Below are positions 62,503-64,000 of a stretch of 64,000 nucleotides of DNA, piece by piece. The notes under the pieces are model-generated. The model did not search any database and was not told the origin of the DNA. It saw only the letters and a program-made list of their open reading frames with translations. The stretch is from assembly GCA_025998955.1 (NCBI GenBank), contig AP024676.1, positions 3,038,001-3,102,000 on the forward strand. The letters are read 5' to 3'. The stretch's first letter is position 1. Each line of letters begins with the position of its first letter. The position numbers were made by a program, and so were the translations under genes. This DNA is from Candidatus Roseilinea sp. Its GTDB lineage: Bacteria; Chloroflexota; Anaerolineae; J036; Brachytrichaceae.

Positions 62503-63213
62503 TCATGGCGCCTGATGTGGATCAATGAATTGCGTCAACAGCGGCAACCCGCCGTTGCACGCCAGCGCGACCAGCGCTAGGCGAATGGCTTTTCCGGCAG
62601 CGGCAGCGAGGAAGAAGGCGAAGGGGTGCATTTTGAGAATACCGGCGATCAGGCCACCTACGTCGAACATCGGGTTGGGCAACAATGCCAACACGAAGAT
62701 CACCAGCGGCCCGAACCTTTCCATGAGGTTGTGCATGCGCTGGTAGATCTTGCCCTGCGGTAACACAGCGGTACCGCCGTAGCCGGCCATGTAGCCGGTC
62801 ATTTCGCCCACGGCCGATCCGATGCCAGAGACGATGCCGGTCGCGAGCACGCCGTAGATCGGCGCTGCTGCACAGGCAACGACGAATACCGGCGCGGGGA
62901 TCAGCACCGTGGCATTGCCGACCACGCTCAGGACGAACAATCCGATCAGGCCAAGTTGACCAAAAGCGAGGAGCGCATCTCGGAAGCGCGCGCTCAGCAG
63001 GATGACGGCGACGCTGATGACGATCGCCAGGATCAGCATCACGACCGCCCGGCCGCGATGGGGATCGGGAAGTGCAGTCGTTTCCTCGGCACTGGGCGAC
63101 TCAGCAACTGGTAGCGGCTGCGGTACGATTGGGGCGCGATCCGCACCCGGCGCAGCAACCGATTCGGCCTTGCCGAAAAGCATCTTACGCACGCTGCGAA
63201 GTTGCGCCCACAT
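62503..63213 (-). CDS. VTT/SNARE-associated (DedA/YqaA-like) membrane protein
   Basis: A 236-residue protein with a 55-residue polar, Pro-rich N-terminus and then about five membrane segments. The VTT core is visible: GNATVLIPAPVFVVACAAAP, SGIGSAVGEMTGYMAGYGG, and FVLALLPNPMFDVGGLIAGI. Members probably move or scramble lipids, including undecaprenyl phosphate in DedA-type proteins. The ATG at 63213 lies inside the MoaD-like gene (29-bp overlap), preceded by a very strong GGAGGAGGGGGGAGG ribosome site. Confidence 0.82.
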   Translation of the reverse strand: MWAQLRSVRKMLFGKAESVAAPGADRAPIVPQPLPVAESPSAEETTALPDPHRGRAVVMLILAIVISVAVILLSARFRDALLAFGQLGLIGLFVLSVVGNATVLIPAPVFVVACAAAPIYGVLATGIVSGIGSAVGEMTGYMAGYGGTAVLPQGKIYQRMHNLMERFGPLVIFVLALLPNPMFDVGGLIAGILKMHPFAFFLAAAAGKAIRLALVALACNGGLPLLTQFIDPHQAP

Positions 63214-63505
63214 GCCCTCCCCCCTCCTCCACCCGATTACCGCCGCTCATCGCCGGAACGAAGTGAATCTCGCTCGTCTCGGACACCGGATGGCGCAACC
63301 CCTGTTTGCTGTTCACACCATCCACCACCAACGTCAGGTTCGGCTTCAGGCGATCGTGATCCGCTTCGATCAGCCGCGCTGCAATCCCTGGGTAACGCCG
63401 ATCGAGATCCTCGATCACTTGACGCACGGTTACCCCATCGGCCTGCACTTCGGCCAGACCGCCCGTCAAGCCACGCAACAACGAAGGAATCCAGACCTTT
63501 GCCAT
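63185..63505 (-). CDS. MoaD/ThiS-like ubiquitin-fold protein with a tail after the Gly-Gly
   Basis: A 106-residue beta-grasp protein. The core is intact (TVRQVIEDLDRRYPGIAARL, LTLVVDGVNS) and ends at HFVPAMSGG, so the family's functional Gly-Gly is at residues 88-89. Active MoaD/ThiS proteins end there because the last Gly becomes a thiocarboxylate. Here 17 more residues follow (NRVEEGGGHVGATSQRA). The DNA of that tail is the ribosome site and start of the next gene. Either the tail is cut off by a protease, or the protein is used in another way. Confidence 0.82.
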   Translation of the reverse strand: MAKVWIPSLLRGLTGGLAEVQADGVTVRQVIEDLDRRYPGIAARLIEADHDRLKPNLTLVVDGVNSKQGLRHPVSETSEIHFVPAMSGGNRVEEGGGHVGATSQRA

Positions 63506-63605
63506 GCCAAAGATGTTCTACCTCAGTAGGTTTAACACTGTGTAGTCTGCACCGACACGCTGGTTGAGCACGCAAACCGATTTTATCCAGATGCGCTATG
63601 CGGCC

Positions 63606-63611
63606 TATAAT
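63606..63611 (+). promoter_or_regulatory. Consensus -10 box TATAAT
   Basis: TATAAT lies about 90 bp upstream of the lipoprotein gene at 63703, in an AT-richer stretch. No good -35 is visible. The gene itself has AAGGAGGAA as ribosome site. Confidence 0.4.
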
Positions 63612-63702
63612 CTCATTCTCATATTCGCGCAGGCGTGGCCGCTTCGTTCGGCCGCGTCCTGAGCATGTGGATTCTTCTGCTTTTGCTATGCAAGGAGGAA
63701 AG

Positions 63703-64000
63703 ATGAACACGAAGAACCGCTTTCTGCCCGCACTGTCCGCAGCGGCTGTGACCGCGCTGTTGCTGGCAGCCTGTGCGCCGGCTGCACCGGCTGCCCCAGC
63801 CGCGCCGGCTGCGCCAACGGAAGCGCCAGCCCCTGCGCCGACCGAAGCACCCGCGCCAACTGAAGCACCGGCCCCTACTGAGGCACCGGCGGCGACCGAA
63901 GCACCCGCTCCCGCAGCCAGCGCAATGATGAAGGTCGAGGCGCCCAACTGCGACTACGGTGGCACGATGAAAGCCATCGAGGCCGTAGATGAGTTGACCG
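63703..64000 (+). CDS. Solute-binding lipoprotein, N-terminal part (peptide/family 5 type, 3' end outside window)
   Basis: The ATG at 63703 follows AAGGAGGAA. The signal peptide ends at LLLAAC (Cys near residue 24), followed by a very regular linker of Ala/Pro then repeated TEAPAP units. The start of the mature domain (MMKVEAPNCDYGGTMKAIEA, VDEL) resembles the first residues of family 5 (peptide/nickel-type) solute-binding proteins of Chloroflexota, but too little is visible to be sure. The long antisense frame over this linker is an artefact of its repetitive codons. Confidence 0.75.
   Translation, partial: MNTKNRFLPALSAAAVTALLLAACAPAAPAAPAAPAAPTEAPAPAPTEAPAPTEAPAPTEAPAATEAPAPAASAMMKVEAPNCDYGGTMKAIEAVDELT

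Noticed and set aside
63237-63947. A 236-codon minus-strand frame with GASVGAG repeats
   Set aside because: It is the antisense reading of the Pro/Thr/Glu/Ala linker of the lipoprotein and overlaps MoaD out of frame.

Overview
The window is about 62% GC and looks chromosomal. It most likely comes from a Chloroflexota bacterium of the Anaerolineae type. This is inferred from gene content: lipoproteins tethered by Pro/Thr/Glu/Ala-rich linkers, an NBR1-type Ig domain on a solute-binding lipoprotein, DUF6391, and many large fused proteins. No rRNA or tRNA gene and no CRISPR array was seen. Shine-Dalgarno starts are mixed with starts that sit 6-9 nt downstream of a TAnnnT -10 box and look leaderless.

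Regions 1-24,000. A partial membrane protein, a PfkB sugar/nucleoside kinase, a polyprenol/phytol kinase-like protein and a nucleoside-deaminase-type amidohydrolase run on the + strand and end at a strong hairpin. malQ is divergent from a signal peptidase I homologue that has lost both catalytic residues. A modular solute-binding lipoprotein follows. Next is a B12-type diol/glycerol dehydratase (small subunit plus a fused large-medium subunit), then a FluG-type amidohydrolase. A minus-strand run then carries tsaD, gatB, an ACR3/BASS transporter and a hypothetical gene. After these come a truncated Uma2 protein, a Gfo/Idh/MocA-aldo/keto reductase fusion, hpt, trxB, a hairpin repeat array, and a DUF6421 protein divergent from an Lrp regulator.

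Regions 24,000-41,600. These hold an XRE/NB-ARC regulator, a GNAT acetyltransferase, cystathionine beta-synthase, a MATE exporter and a GAP-family protein. They also hold a branched-chain-amino-acid-type ABC transporter (livK-livH-livM, no ATPases here), a coiled-coil protein, a short-chain dehydrogenase without its catalytic Tyr, DUF6391, a TPR protein and a fused glycyl-tRNA synthetase.

Regions 41,700-58,800 form an iron/heme island. It contains an IsdG-like monooxygenase, a large FTR1 iron permease, an EfeO-like lipoprotein with an EF-hand loop, and a DtxR-family regulator without recognisable metal ligands. It also has a heme-type ABC importer whose binding protein is fused to a fasciclin domain, a nitroreductase, a rhodanese-DUF2470 protein, DUF3054 and an fbpABC ferric importer. 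A complete 1.13-kb insertion sequence with 15-bp inverted repeats and a 5-bp target duplication has inserted at the fifth or sixth codon of the DUF3054 gene, so the ancestral gene can be reconstructed. The right end holds two glycoside hydrolases, a VTT membrane protein, a MoaD/ThiS-like protein with a tail beyond its Gly-Gly, and the start of another solute-binding lipoprotein.

A feature of the whole window is degenerate short-word repeats (families such as GAGTTTTGAGTT, TCTAATCTCTAA, GGGGACAAGGGGAC and AACCACGAAG). They fill several intergenic gaps and also appear in frame inside conserved genes: the amidohydrolase, the dehydratase and glyQS.
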